This document shows, one piece after another, positions 38,172 through 47,139 of a stretch of DNA of 64,000 bases. The DNA is from Mycobacteroides franklinii (GTDB lineage Bacteria; Actinomycetota; Actinomycetes; Mycobacteriales; Mycobacteriaceae). The position numbers were made by a program, and so were the translations under genes. The notes beneath the pieces are model-generated. The model had not been told where the DNA came from and ran no database searches. It was given only the letters and a program-made list of their open reading frames with translations. The stretch lies in contig NZ_MAFQ01000001.1 in NCBI RefSeq assembly GCF_002013895.1, forward strand, positions 248,001 to 312,000. Direction: 5' to 3'. Each line of letters starts with the position of its first letter. Positions within the stretch are counted from its first letter, which is position 1.

Positions 38172-39962
38172 ATGTCCGCAAGCAGCACCATTCCGTCCAC
38201 CGCCCGAAACCGGGTCCGGCTGACCGAGGTGCTCGCACAGCTTCCCTCGCTGGCGCTGGATTTGCCGATCATGGCGGGCGGCGTTCTGGGCGGCATCAAG
38301 GCGAACCCCAATGGCCGCCTCTCGATCGGCGCCCTGTTCGCCGAGCGCGCCGCCAAGTACGCCGACAACGTTTTCCTGCGCTTCGAAGGCAACGACATCA
38401 CCTACGCGCAGGCCAACGCCACCGCCAACCGGTACGCGGCAACCCTGGCCTCGCACGGTGTGGGCCGTGGTGACGTGGTCGGCATCATGTTGCGCAACTC
38501 GCCGCAGACCGTGCTGCTGATGCTGGCGACCGTCAAGCTCGGTGCCATCGCGGGCATGCTCAACTACAACCAGCGCGGGCATGTGCTGGCCCACAGCATC
38601 GGTCTGCTCGACTCCAAGATGCTGGTCACCGATGCGGAGTTCGAGGAAGCCATCGGCGAATCCGGCGTCAACGTGGTCTCGCAGCTGACCACCGAGGAAC
38701 TCGACCGGATGTCGGTATTGGCGCCCACCACCAATCCCAGCGCCACCGAGGCCGTGTTGGCCAAGGACCGTGCGTTCTACATCTTCACCTCCGGAACCAC
38801 CGGGTTGCCGAAGGCCAGCGTGATGACGCACTACCGCTGGCTGCGCGGCATGTACGGCATCGGGAGCCTGGCCTTGCGCCTGCGGTCCAATGACGTGCTG
38901 TACAGCTGCCTTCCGCTGTATCACAACAACGCGCTGACCCTCGCGGTGTCGACGACGATCAATGCCGGGGCCACCCTGGCCATTGGCCGGTCGTTCTCGG
39001 TGTCGCGGTTCTGGGATGAGGTCATTGCCAGCCGCGCAACGGCTTTCATCTACATCGGCGAGCTGTGCCGTTACCTGCTGAACCAGCCGCCCAAGCCCAC
39101 CGACCGGCAGCACAAGGTGCGCGTGATCATCGGCAACGGCTTGCGGGCCGAGCTGTGGGGTGAGTTCACCAAGCGATTCGGTATCAAGCGAGTGTGCGAG
39201 TTTTACTCGGCCAGTGAGTCGAACACCGCATTCGTCAACGCGCTCAACATCGACCGCACCGTGGGGCTCTGCCCGTACCCGCTTGCCTACGTCAAGTACG
39301 ACATTGAGACAGGGGAGCCGGTTCGTAATTCGAAGGGGCTCTTGACCAAGGTCGGAGCCGGCGAGGCCGGGCTGCTCCTGAGCAAGGTCACCAGCATGTC
39401 CCCGTTCGACGGGTACACCGACCCGACCGCCTCGGAGAAGAAGCTGGTGCGCGACGCCTTCAAGAAGGGCGACACCTGGTTCAACACAGGCGATTTGATG
39501 CGCAACCTGGGCTGGGGTCACGCGGCGTTCGGCGACCGGCTGGGCGACACCTTCCGGTGGAAGGGCGAGAACGTCGCCACCACCGAGGTGGAGGCGGCGA
39601 TCGACAACAACGATGCGGTGGAGGAGTCGACCGTGTTCGGCGTGCAGGTGTCGGGCACCGACGGCCGCGCGGGAATGGCTGCCATCAAATTGCACGATGG
39701 CGTCGAGCTTGATCCAAAGGCGCTGAGCGACACCGTTTATCAGTATCTTCCCGCCTATGCGCTGCCGCTGTTCATTCGGATTGTGGACAGCCTGGAGCAC
39801 ACCACCACCTTCAAGAGCCGCAAGGTGGAACTGCGTGAGCAGGCCTACGGCGAAACTGTCACCGATCCGCTGTACGTCCTGGCCGGTCGCGCGGAGGGAT
39901 ACGTCCCGTTCTATCCCGAGTACCCGGAGGAAGTGGCCGGCGGACAGCGGCCCAAGGGCTAG
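38172..39962 (+). CDS. fadD6: Long-chain fatty-acid-CoA ligase FadD6 (FATP-like)
   Basis: A 596-residue ANL enzyme of the very-long-chain/fatty-acid transport protein type. AMP motif YIFTSGTTGLPKAS lies near residue 205, the VCEFYSASESNTAF segment near 345, FNTGDLM near 440, RWKGENVATTEVEAAI near 465 and the LREQAYGETVTDPLYV tail. It activates long-chain fatty acids to CoA esters and can couple activation to uptake. The start at 38172 has AGGGAGA 6-12 nt upstream. It equals Rv1206 and follows the LOG genes on the same strand, but the repeats in the gap point to separate control. Confidence 0.93.
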   Translation: MSASSTIPSTARNRVRLTEVLAQLPSLALDLPIMAGGVLGGIKANPNGRLSIGALFAERAAKYADNVFLRFEGNDITYAQANATANRYAATLASHGVGRGDVVGIMLRNSPQTVLLMLATVKLGAIAGMLNYNQRGHVLAHSIGLLDSKMLVTDAEFEEAIGESGVNVVSQLTTEELDRMSVLAPTTNPSATEAVLAKDRAFYIFTSGTTGLPKASVMTHYRWLRGMYGIGSLALRLRSNDVLYSCLPLYHNNALTLAVSTTINAGATLAIGRSFSVSRFWDEVIASRATAFIYIGELCRYLLNQPPKPTDRQHKVRVIIGNGLRAELWGEFTKRFGIKRVCEFYSASESNTAFVNALNIDRTVGLCPYPLAYVKYDIETGEPVRNSKGLLTKVGAGEAGLLLSKVTSMSPFDGYTDPTASEKKLVRDAFKKGDTWFNTGDLMRNLGWGHAAFGDRLGDTFRWKGENVATTEVEAAIDNNDAVEESTVFGVQVSGTDGRAGMAAIKLHDGVELDPKALSDTVYQYLPAYALPLFIRIVDSLEHTTTFKSRKVELREQAYGETVTDPLYVLAGRAEGYVPFYPEYPEEVAGGQRPKG

Positions 39963-39996
39963 CGCGTCGTGACCCGGTGCGACCGGGTCGCCAAGA

Positions 39997-40002
39997 TACC
40001 GT
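39997..40002 (+). promoter_or_regulatory. -10-like TACCGT before the HNH gene
   Basis: TACCGT, 7 nt, ATG at 40010. Confidence 0.35.
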
Positions 40003-40009
40003 TCGACGT

Positions 40010-40342
40010 ATGGCAGGGACTCGTCGCGCGCGGATAGCGAAGCGCCGTCGATTGCGGGTAAGTCGTGCCGACAACGACCTCACCGACGAGCAGTGGTCGG
40101 AGCTGGTGCGGGCCTGGGGTGGCTGTGCCTACTGCGGCGCGACAGAAACCGCGCTGCAGCGCGACTGTGTGCAGCCGATCTCGCGCGGTGGGCGCTACAC
40201 CCAATCCAACGTGGTGCCGGCGTGCGCGTCCTGCAATTCCAGCAAGTGCAATGCGGAGGTGACCAGCTGGATGCGCCGCAAACGGTTCGACGAGACGGCG
40301 TTTCTGCGTCGCTACGTGGAGGTCACCCGGGCGCTGGCCTAG
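40010..40342 (+). CDS. Small HNH endonuclease
   Basis: A 110-residue HNH protein. A very basic N-terminus (residues 1-20) precedes the domain: CAYCG near residue 40, DCVQPISRGG with the equivalent of the catalytic His position taken by Gln-Pro-Ile-Ser rather than the usual H, then NVVPACASCNSSK near 75-87. The two CxxC pairs bind structural zinc. Because the usual DHxxP-like histidine is not obvious, activity is uncertain. Its stop overlaps the convergent epimerase stop by 4 nt. Function may be DNA repair or be vestigial. Confidence 0.8.
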   Translation: MAGTRRARIAKRRRLRVSRADNDLTDEQWSELVRAWGGCAYCGATETALQRDCVQPISRGGRYTQSNVVPACASCNSSKCNAEVTSWMRRKRFDETAFLRRYVEVTRALA

Positions 40343-41316
40343 GTGGTGTAGACGCCGGTCGGCTCGTCGTGATAGCCCTTGGCGCCTATCTCACGCGCCA
40401 GCGGACTGCGGAAATCTGCTTCCGCGGCAAGGCAATCGAGGATGTGGCGGTAGTCGTACCGTGGCCGCCAGCCGAGTTCGGTTCGCGCCCGCGTGTTGAC
40501 GTAGACGCGATCGATCGTCGGGAACATGGACCAGCCGCGCGCCGCATACAAGTCGGGTTGCTCCGGGAAATACCCAGCCACCATCGCGGGTGCATCGACG
40601 CGTAGTTGCGCGGTGTCGCCCGGCGCGAAGGGCGTTGTCGCCGAGATCACATACTTGGCCCAGCCGATGCCGGGGGCACATTGGGCTGCCAGCAGGTGCG
40701 CGTCGACCACATCGGCCAGATCCACCCGTCGGTACAGGTATTCGTTGGCCTTCGCGTTCTCGTCGCTATAGCGGTCACGCACCGTGTGGTTGTCGTCCTG
40801 TTCGGGGAAGAACCGTGAGGTGCGCAGCACGATGACCGGCAGGCCGCTGTCCTGATGCACCACCTGCGCGATGTCCTCGGCCGCGGTCTTGGTGGCGCCA
40901 TAGATGTTCTTGGGCACCGGTGCGACGTCCTCCGTGATCCACGCCGCCTCATCCGTTCCGACCAGCGCATGGCCGAAGGCGCTGGTGGTGCTGGTGTAGA
41001 CGAAGCTGCTGACGCCCGCTGCCGAGGCCTCTTCGAGGAGTGCGAGCGTGCCCTCGATGTTGGTCTCGACGAAGTCGGTACGCGGATGCGATCCGACATG
41101 CGGTTTGTGCAGGGTCGCGGTGTGCAACACCGAGGTCACCCCGGTCATCGCCTCGCCGACGAGGCGACGGTCGGCGATCGACCCGACGAGATCGGTGGCC
41201 GGACCCGCGGCTATGTCGATTCCGACCACGTCAGCCCCGGCGCGCTGCAACGTGCGGACCAACGCCTCCCCGAGATGGCCCGAGGACCCGGTGACCAGGA
41301 ATCGATTCTCGCTCAT
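40339..41316 (-). CDS. NAD-dependent epimerase/dehydratase
   Basis: A 325-residue extended SDR. The Rossmann motif is VTGSSGHLGEAL at residues 8-19, ATLHKPH near 70, and the catalytic YGATK near residue 139 (TAAE after it), with the Ser/Thr in TSTTSAFG. It probably changes a nucleotide-sugar or related carbonyl. The ATG at 41316 is chosen because homology begins at MSENRFLVTGSSG; the frame runs 80 codons further across the palindromic repeat. It is divergent from folP2. It is not part of the M. tuberculosis order between fadD6 and folP2, so it is likely an insertion, with the HNH gene. Confidence 0.88.
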   Translation of the reverse strand: MSENRFLVTGSSGHLGEALVRTLQRAGADVVGIDIAAGPATDLVGSIADRRLVGEAMTGVTSVLHTATLHKPHVGSHPRTDFVETNIEGTLALLEEASAAGVSSFVYTSTTSAFGHALVGTDEAAWITEDVAPVPKNIYGATKTAAEDIAQVVHQDSGLPVIVLRTSRFFPEQDDNHTVRDRYSDENAKANEYLYRRVDLADVVDAHLLAAQCAPGIGWAKYVISATTPFAPGDTAQLRVDAPAMVAGYFPEQPDLYAARGWSMFPTIDRVYVNTRARTELGWRPRYDYRHILDCLAAEADFRSPLAREIGAKGYHDEPTGVYTT

Positions 41317-41353
41317 GCGCTCATACTGCCCAGGCCCGCAATTCATTTCGCTC

Positions 41354-41413
41354 GCCGAGTGTGAAGCCAATGCGGGAAATCGGGCCACATTCCGCATTGG
41401 CTTCACACTCGGC
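41354..41413. repeat. 22-bp perfect inverted repeat between divergent genes
   Basis: The left arm 41354-41375 (GCCGAGTGTGAAGCCAATGC then GG) is the exact reverse complement of 41392-41413; the loop is 16 nt. It shares core TGTGAAG...TGCGG and loop length with the repeat at 19241-19290. Here it lies between divergent starts, so termination is not the obvious role. Confidence 0.75.
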
Positions 41414-41449
41414 GCGTGCAGGGCCGGGTCTGGCCTGCACAATGAGGGC

Positions 41450-42358
41450 GTGCTGGAGACCCCCTCGGACACTCTTCGCGTAAGCGGCTCGTCGTTCTGC
41501 GGGCGACCCGTGCGCACCGATCGTGCCCTCATCATGGCGATCGTCAACCGCACACCGGACTCCTTCTACGATCGCGGTGCCACCTTCACCGACGAAGCCG
41601 CCCAGGCCGCGGTGCATCGCGCGGTGGCCGACGGTGCGGATGTCGTCGACATCGGCGGCGTCAAGGCCGGCCCGGGAGAGAACGTCGACGCCGAGGCCGA
41701 GACCGCGCGGGTGGTGCCCTTCATCGAGTGGGTGCGTGGTGCTCATCCTGATCTGCTGATCAGCGTCGACACCTGGCGCGCCGAGGTGGCCGACAAGGCC
41801 TGTGCTGCGGGCGCCGATGTGATCAATGACACCTGGGCGGGGGCTGATCCCGAGCTGCCGGCCGTGGCGGCCGCCCATGGCGCCGGGCTGGTTTGCTCGC
41901 ATACCGGCGGCGCGGTGCCGCGCACCCGGCCGTACCGCGTCAACTACGGAACCGAGGTCGACGGCGTCGTGCACGCCGTCATCGCCGAAGTGACCGCCGC
42001 CGCCGAACGTGCGGTGGCACTCGGGGTATCGCGAAACTCGATTCTGATCGATCCGACGCATGACTTCGGCAAAAACACCTTCCACGGGCTTGCTTTGTTG
42101 CGCCATGTAAACGATCTCGTTAATACCGGGTGGCCTGTGTTGATGGCGTTGAGCAACAAGGATTTCATCGGGGAGACTCTTGGTGTGGGACTCACGGAAC
42201 GACTCGAGGGCACTCTCGCCGCCACCGCGCTGGCGGCGGCGGCCGGTGCCCGCATGTTCCGGGTACATGAAGTCGGGCCCACACGCCGCACGCTGGAAAT
42301 GGTGGGTTCCATCGTCGGGACCCGCCAACCGGCGCGAACAGTGAGGGGGTTGGCATGA
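41450..42358 (+). CDS. folP2: Dihydropteroate synthase homologue FolP2
   Basis: A 302-residue TIM-barrel protein of the DHPS family. Recognisable parts are ALIMAIVNRTPDSFYDRGATF (pterin-pocket Asn), VDIGGVKAGPGENVD, SVDTWRAEVADKA, INDTW and the late RMFRVHEVGPTRRTLEM segment. Mycobacterial FolP2 is a paralogue; the main DHPS is FolP1, and FolP2 has not been shown to act as DHPS. Its consistent link to gpgS suggests another role. GTG 41450 is used; the upstream frame crosses the inverted repeat and is antisense to the epimerase. The stop overlaps the gpgS start (ATGA). Rv1207 in M. tuberculosis. Confidence 0.92.
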   Translation: MLETPSDTLRVSGSSFCGRPVRTDRALIMAIVNRTPDSFYDRGATFTDEAAQAAVHRAVADGADVVDIGGVKAGPGENVDAEAETARVVPFIEWVRGAHPDLLISVDTWRAEVADKACAAGADVINDTWAGADPELPAVAAAHGAGLVCSHTGGAVPRTRPYRVNYGTEVDGVVHAVIAEVTAAAERAVALGVSRNSILIDPTHDFGKNTFHGLALLRHVNDLVNTGWPVLMALSNKDFIGETLGVGLTERLEGTLAATALAAAAGARMFRVHEVGPTRRTLEMVGSIVGTRQPARTVRGLA

Positions 42359-43278
42359 CCTCAGTAGTTGGTATTGACCCAAGCTGGCTGGACACCCACA
42401 GCTGGAACCGGCCCGAATGGACGGTCGAACAGCTCATCGCCGCGAAGAAGGGCCGCACCGTCTCGGTGGTGCTGCCCGCGCTCAACGAGCAGGAGACCGT
42501 CGCTGCCGTCGTCGACACCATCAGCCCGCTGCTGGGTGGTCTGGTTGATGAGCTGATCGTGCTCGACTCGGGCTCCACCGATGACACCGCGATCCGGGCC
42601 GTGGCCGCGGGCGCGCGGGTGGTCAGTCGTGAGCAGGCGCTGCCTGAGGTGCCGCCGAATCCGGGCAAGGGTGAGGTGCTGTGGCGGTCGGTGGCCGCGA
42701 CCACCGGTGACGTCATCGCATTCGTCGACTCCGACCTCATCGACCCCGATCCGATGTTCGTGCCGCACTTGCTGGGGCCGTTGTTGTTGGGCCAGGGCAT
42801 CCATCTGGTTAAGGGCTTCTATCGGCGCCCGCTCAAGGTCAGCGGTGCGGAAGACGCCAACGGCGGTGGCCGGGTGACCGAGCTGGTGGCCCGGCCGATG
42901 CTCGCCGCTCTCCGACCGGAGCTCAGTTGTGTCGTGCAGCCGCTGGGCGGCGAGTACGCGGGCACCCGGGAGCTGCTGTCCTCGGTGCCGTTCGCGCCCG
43001 GATACGGCGTGGAAATCGGTCTCCTCATCGACACCTACGACAAGCTGGGGCTGGGCTCCATCGCTCAGGTCAACCTGGGCGTGCGCAGCCACCGCAACCG
43101 GCCCCTGGTCGAGCTCGGTGTGATGAGCCGGCAGGTGATGGCGACCATGCTGTCGCGATGCGGGATTCCGGACTCCGGCGTGGGTATCACGCAGTTCTTC
43201 GCCGACGGCGACGGGTTCACGCCGCGTAGCTCGACGGTGTCGCTGGAGGACCGTCCGCCCATGAACACCTTGCGCTAG
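42355..43278 (+). CDS. gpgS: Glucosyl-3-phosphoglycerate synthase GpgS
   Basis: A 307-residue GT81 enzyme. Features are SVVLPALNEQETVAAVVDTI near residue 45 (nucleotide contact), ELIVLDSGSTDDTAIRAV near 70, the metal-binding FVDSDLIDPDP near 125, and a C-terminal region with GYGVEIGLLIDTYDKLG near 220. It transfers glucose from UDP-glucose to 3-phosphoglycerate, the first step toward 6-O-methylglucose lipopolysaccharides that modulate fatty acid synthesis. It is coupled to folP2 by ATGA overlap, as Rv1207-Rv1208. Confidence 0.95.
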   Translation: MTSVVGIDPSWLDTHSWNRPEWTVEQLIAAKKGRTVSVVLPALNEQETVAAVVDTISPLLGGLVDELIVLDSGSTDDTAIRAVAAGARVVSREQALPEVPPNPGKGEVLWRSVAATTGDVIAFVDSDLIDPDPMFVPHLLGPLLLGQGIHLVKGFYRRPLKVSGAEDANGGGRVTELVARPMLAALRPELSCVVQPLGGEYAGTRELLSSVPFAPGYGVEIGLLIDTYDKLGLGSIAQVNLGVRSHRNRPLVELGVMSRQVMATMLSRCGIPDSGVGITQFFADGDGFTPRSSTVSLEDRPPMNTLR

Positions 43279-43317
43279 GCGTCACGTCTTCCGGGTGTAG
43301 CCGAACTGTAGGTCCGG

Positions 43318-43662
43318 ATGTCGGACCTCGCTGGCAAGATCGTTGTCGTGACGTTCGCACTGACGTATCTGCTGGTTCTTATCGCCGTGGCCGCCGTCTT
43401 GTTCGTGCTGGGCTCGATGTTGTTCGGTCGCGGCGAGGAGTTGCCGCCGCTGCCCAAGGGCACCACCGCTACCGTCCTGCCTGCCGAGAAGGTCACCGGG
43501 GCCGACGTGGATGCCGTCAAGTTCTCCCTGGTGTTCCGCGGGTACAAGGCCAGCGAGGTCGACTGGGTGTTGGACCGGCTTGCCCGCCAGGTCGACGAAC
43601 TGCGTGCCGAGCTCGACGAGGTGCAGGCCGCCCGAGCCAGTATCGAAGCAAATGCCGACTAA
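43318..43662 (+). CDS. Membrane protein with DivIVA-like motif (Rv1209-like)
   Basis: A 114-residue protein. A single transmembrane helix (about residues 8-35) is followed by a linker and the segment VKFSLVFRGYKASEVDWVLDRLARQVDELRAEL, a DivIVA-type motif with a short coiled coil at the C-terminus. This suggests a small cytoplasmic domain anchored at the membrane, possibly for polar or septal localisation; the role is not known. ATG 43318 or GTG 43348 could be the start; the latter would keep the helix but drop 10 residues. Its stop lies within the tagA start region. Confidence 0.75.
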   Translation: MSDLAGKIVVVTFALTYLLVLIAVAAVLFVLGSMLFGRGEELPPLPKGTTATVLPAEKVTGADVDAVKFSLVFRGYKASEVDWVLDRLARQVDELRAELDEVQAARASIEANAD

Positions 43663-44230
43663 AGAGCCCAGCCGCTGTTCCTGGGCCGTTGATTCGGCCG
43701 GGTCCACCTTGTACACGGAGTACCACGACAACGAGTGGGGGCGCCCGCTGTACGGGCGCGATGCCTTGTTCGAACGGCTCTGCCTCGAGGCATTCCAGAG
43801 CGGCCTGGCCTGGATCACCATCCTGCGAAAGCGTGAGGGTTTCCGGCGTGCGTTCGCCGGGTTCGCGCCAGAGAAGGTTGCCGGCTTTGGCGACAAGGAT
43901 GTGGCCCGGCTGATGGCCGACGCCGAGATCGTGCGGAATCGCGCCAAGATCGAGTCGGCTATATCCAACGCCCGCGTCGTCCTCGATCTGGACACCGATC
44001 TTTCGGACCTGCTGTGGTCGTTCGCGCCGAAACGCCGCGCCCGGCCGCAGCATCTTTCGGACGTGCCTGCGGTGACCGACGAGAGCAAGGCCATGGCCAA
44101 GGAACTGAAACGTCGCGGGTTCCGTTTTGTGGGCCCTACCACGGCATATGCGCTGATGCAGGCCACCGGCATGGTGGACGATCATGTGCGTTCCTGTTGG
44201 GTTCCGCGAGCCGACACCACACCCTGCTGA
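43652..44230 (+). CDS. tagA: DNA-3-methyladenine glycosylase I
   Basis: A 192-residue TagI-family glycosylase. The zinc-binding residues are visible: Cys9 in RCSWAV, His25 in YHDNEWG, and the His and Cys of DDHVRSC near the end. The hydrophobic base-binding region includes FERLCLEAFQSGLAWITILRKR near residues 45-66. It removes 3-methyladenine from alkylated DNA. The ATG lies within the last codons of the previous gene (11-nt overlap), so translation is probably coupled. Rv1210. Confidence 0.95.
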   Translation: MPTKEPSRCSWAVDSAGSTLYTEYHDNEWGRPLYGRDALFERLCLEAFQSGLAWITILRKREGFRRAFAGFAPEKVAGFGDKDVARLMADAEIVRNRAKIESAISNARVVLDLDTDLSDLLWSFAPKRRARPQHLSDVPAVTDESKAMAKELKRRGFRFVGPTTAYALMQATGMVDDHVRSCWVPRADTTPC

Positions 44231-44267
44231 CGGTCCAGTTGAGGGTCTGCTGTCCCCAGATGCCCGC

Positions 44268-44317
44268 GATAGGGAAGAATGGCTCAGTGAAACGGCAGCT
44301 CAGATAGGGAACAATGG
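44268..44317 (+). repeat. Two direct repeats before the DUF3117 gene
   Basis: GATAGGGAAGAATGG (44268-44282) and GATAGGGAACAATGG (44303-44317) differ at one base and start 35 nt apart. They occupy the leader of the small gene at 44364. Confidence 0.6.
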
Positions 44318-44363
44318 TCGGAGATGCCGAACACCCTTGGCTGGAATTTGGAGGGAGCACACG

Positions 44364-44531
44364 ATGGCGGCCATGAAGCCCCGAACAGGCGACGGTCCTC
44401 TCGAGGCTACGAAAGAGGGGCGCGGAATCGTCATGCGAGTACCACTGGAAGGTGGCGGTCGCTTGGTGGTCGAGCTGACCCCCGATGAGGCTGCCGCGCT
44501 CGGCGACGAACTCAAGAACGTCACCAGCTAG
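44364..44531 (+). CDS. DUF3117 small protein (Rv1211-like)
   Basis: A 55-residue protein, the standard size for DUF3117 in actinobacteria. Its core is MRVPLEGGGRLVVELTPDEAAALGDEL, a short beta hairpin and helix. GGAGGGA lies 8 nt upstream of the ATG. Function is unknown. It lies after tagA and before the convergent glgM gene, as in M. tuberculosis Rv1210-Rv1211-Rv1212c. Longer in-frame extensions to 44184 lack support. Confidence 0.9.
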   Translation: MAAMKPRTGDGPLEATKEGRGIVMRVPLEGGGRLVVELTPDEAAALGDELKNVTS

Positions 44532-44549
44532 TCCACGGCCCTCCGGGCG

Positions 44550-45761
44550 CTAGCTGCAGACCTTCTCGTAGATCTGCAGCGTCATTTCGGCGATATGCGC
44601 CCACGAGAACTCGTCGATGCACCGTGCTCTGCCGGCGTTGCCGTATGCGGTGGCGCGGGCCGGGTCCGCGACTAGTGCGTTGACCGCGTCGGCGAGGCCT
44701 GCCTCGAACGCCGCAGCTTCGCTGCTTTCGTACGCCACCAGGGTCCCGGTGACACCTTCGGCAACCACTTCAGGTATTCCGCCGACGCGCGATGCCACCA
44801 CCGCTGTGCCGCACGCCATAGCCTCCAGATTCACGATGCCGAGCGGTTCGTAGATCGATGGGCACACAAAAACCGTTGCTGCGGAGAGCACTTCCCGCAA
44901 CTTGGGAATGGGCAGGAATTCGCGTATCCAGTGCACGCCGGGCCGTGTCGCGGCCAACTCGGTGACGGCGCCGGTGATCTGCTCGGCGATTTCGGGGGTG
45001 TCGGGCTCGCCTGCGCACAGGATCAGCTGCACCTCCGGCGAGAAGCGATGCGCGGCCGCCACCAGATGTGCCAGCCCCTTCTGTCGGGTGATCCGTCCGA
45101 CGAATACGACAATCGGGCGGGCCAGATCCACGCCGAGCTCGGCGAGTACCGACCCCGGTTGGGTGATCGCCGTCGCCGGATCTACCGGATACCAGGTCGC
45201 GGTGTCGATTCCGTTGCGCACCACATGAATCCGGCTGGGATCCAAACCGGGATACGTGACCATGATGTCGTCGCGCATCCCGCTGCTGACCGCGATGACG
45301 GCATCAGCGGCGTGCATGGCGGTGTGCTCCACCCACGACGACACCCGGTATCCGCCGCCGAGCTGTTCGGCCTTCCACGGGCGACGTGGCTCCAGGGAAT
45401 GTGCGGTCAGTACGTGCGGGATGCCGTGCAGCAGCTTGGCCAGATGGCCCGCCATCCCGGTGTACCAGGTGTGCGAATGCACCACGGTGGCACCGGCGGC
45501 CGCGGCGGCCATCACCAGATCCGCCGACAGGGTCGTCAGCGCCGGGTTGGCGCCGTCCAGCGCGGGGTCGGGTCGGTGAACGAACGCGTTATCGCGCGGT
45601 GCGCCCATACAGTGCACGTCGACATCGCACAGTGTGCGCAGCTGCGCCACCAGTTCGGTGACGTGGACACCGGCCCCGCCGTACACCTCGGGTGGATACT
45701 CCCGCGTCATCATCGCCACCCGCGTCGTGGATGCGTCGCGTGTGGGAAGACGGTCGGTCAT
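44550..45761 (-). CDS. glgM: Alpha-maltose-1-phosphate synthase GlgM (GT4, formerly GlgA)
   Basis: A 403-residue GT4 enzyme. The N-terminal acceptor motif REYPPEVYGGAGVHV lies near residue 20, the AHSLEPRRPW segment near 110, FVGRITRQKG near 215, and the C-terminal donor-binding EPLGIVNLEAMACGTAVVAS near 310. In mycobacteria this enzyme (Rv1212c) makes alpha-maltose-1-phosphate from ADP-glucose and glucose-1-phosphate, feeding alpha-glucan synthesis by GlgE. It is divergent from glgC, which makes the ADP-glucose. The start is chosen at 45761; TACGGT lies 7 nt upstream on this strand. Confidence 0.93.
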   Translation of the reverse strand: MTDRLPTRDASTTRVAMMTREYPPEVYGGAGVHVTELVAQLRTLCDVDVHCMGAPRDNAFVHRPDPALDGANPALTTLSADLVMAAAAAGATVVHSHTWYTGMAGHLAKLLHGIPHVLTAHSLEPRRPWKAEQLGGGYRVSSWVEHTAMHAADAVIAVSSGMRDDIMVTYPGLDPSRIHVVRNGIDTATWYPVDPATAITQPGSVLAELGVDLARPIVVFVGRITRQKGLAHLVAAAHRFSPEVQLILCAGEPDTPEIAEQITGAVTELAATRPGVHWIREFLPIPKLREVLSAATVFVCPSIYEPLGIVNLEAMACGTAVVASRVGGIPEVVAEGVTGTLVAYESSEAAAFEAGLADAVNALVADPARATAYGNAGRARCIDEFSWAHIAEMTLQIYEKVCS

Positions 45762-45768
45762 AGCCACG

Positions 45769-45774
45769 ACCGTA
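45769..45774 (-). promoter_or_regulatory. -10-like TACGGT before glgM
   Basis: Read on the minus strand, TACGGT, 7 nt, ATG at 45761. A matching plus-strand element serves glgC at 45875-45880. Confidence 0.4.
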
Positions 45775-45874
45775 GTAGGTGCCTCCGACTGCCGCTGCCT
45801 CTGGCTCGTCACGCGAGCGGCTCATCGCAGGCCCGCCACGGGGTGTAGCGCTGGCCGCTTCTGCCGACTGCCGA

Positions 45875-45880
45875 TAGGTT
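45875..45880 (+). promoter_or_regulatory. -10-like TAGGTT before glgC
   Basis: TAGGTT, 7 nt, ATG at 45888. Confidence 0.4.
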
Positions 45881-45887
45881 GATTGCT

Positions 45888-47102
45888 ATGAGGGCATCGC
45901 CACACGTTCTGGGGATCGTGCTTGCCGGCGGTGAAGGCAAGCGGCTTTACCCGTTGACCGCCGATCGTGCGAAACCGGCGGTGCCCTTCGGCGGCGCGTA
46001 TCGGCTCATCGATTTCGTGCTGAGCAACCTGGTCAATGCGCGGTTCCTCCGTATTTGCGTTCTGACCCAATACAAGTCGCACTCGCTGGACCGGCACATC
46101 TCACAGAACTGGCGCCTGTCGGGTTTGGCGGGGGAGTACATCACCCCAGTTCCCGCCCAGCAGCGGCTCGGCCCGCGCTGGTACACCGGTAGTGCCGACG
46201 CCATCCACCAGTCACTCAACCTGATTTTCGACGAGGACCCCGAGTACATCGTCGTGTTCGGCGCCGATCACGTGTACCGGATGGATCCCGAGCAGATGCT
46301 CGACTTCCACATAGAAAGTGGAGCAGCGGTGACCGTCGCAGGAATCCGAGTGCCCCGCGCCGAGGCAACCGCATTCGGCTGTATCGACGCCGACGACACC
46401 GGACGCATTCGTGAGTTCGTCGAGAAGCCCGCAGATCCGCCCGGCACACCGGATGATCCTGATGCCGCATTCGTCTCGATGGGCAACTACATCTTCACCA
46501 CCAAGGAACTCATCGACGTCATCCGCGCCGATGCCGAGGACGACCACTCCGATCACGATATGGGCGGCGACATCATTCCCCGGCTGGTGGCGGACGGTCG
46601 CGCGGCGGTCTACGACTTCAACACCAACCTGGTACCCGGAGCCACCGAACGCGATCACGCGTACTGGCGCGACGTCGGAACCCTCGACGCGTTCTACGAC
46701 GCCCACATGGATCTGGTATCGGTGCACCCGGTGTTCAACCTGTACAACCGCCGCTGGCCGATCCGCGGCGAGTCGGAGAACCTGGCGCCCGCCAAGTTCG
46801 TCAACGGTGGCTCGGCGCAGGAGTCGGTGGTCGGTGCCGGCAGCATCATCTCGGCGGGATCTGTCCGCAACTCGGTGTTGTCCTCGAATGTCGTTGTCGA
46901 CGACGGCGCCGTCGTCGAGGGCAGCGTGCTGATGCCCGGTGTGCGCGTGGGCCGCGGCGCGGTGGTCCGGCATGCGATTCTGGACAAGAACGTGGTTGTC
47001 GGTGTGGGAGAACAGGTTGGCGTCGATATTGAACGCGACCGGGAACGGTTCAATGTCAGTGCGGGCGGTGTCGTCGCCGTCGGCAAGGGCGTCTGGATCT
47101 GA
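45888..47102 (+). CDS. glgC: Glucose-1-phosphate adenylyltransferase GlgC
   Basis: A 404-residue nucleotidyltransferase, the same length as in M. tuberculosis (Rv1213). The nucleotide motif is [25 protein letters not shown] near residues 13-37, HISQNWRLS near 70, the catalytic [10 protein letters not shown] near 130, and a C-terminal beta-helix (about 300-400) with [21 protein letters not shown]. It makes ADP-glucose from glucose-1-phosphate and ATP. glgM, its divergent neighbour, uses the product. Confidence 0.96.
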   Translation: MRASPHVLGIVLAGGEGKRLYPLTADRAKPAVPFGGAYRLIDFVLSNLVNARFLRICVLTQYKSHSLDRHISQNWRLSGLAGEYITPVPAQQRLGPRWYTGSADAIHQSLNLIFDEDPEYIVVFGADHVYRMDPEQMLDFHIESGAAVTVAGIRVPRAEATAFGCIDADDTGRIREFVEKPADPPGTPDDPDAAFVSMGNYIFTTKELIDVIRADAEDDHSDHDMGGDIIPRLVADGRAAVYDFNTNLVPGATERDHAYWRDVGTLDAFYDAHMDLVSVHPVFNLYNRRWPIRGESENLAPAKFVNGGSAQESVVGAGSIISAGSVRNSVLSSNVVVDDGAVVEGSVLMPGVRVGRGAVVRHAILDKNVVVGVGEQVGVDIERDRERFNVSAGGVVAVGKGVWI

Positions 47103-47139
47103 GCTCAAGCGAGCACGGGATGTCGCAGCGCGCCAAACA

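Noticed and set aside
41048..41449. Upstream extension of the folP2 frame
   Set aside because: It crosses the inverted repeat and is antisense to the epimerase; DHPS homology begins later.
41450..42358. FolP2 as the main sulfonamide target
   Set aside because: Mycobacterial FolP1 has that role; the gpgS link and FolP2-type sequence argue for the paralogue.
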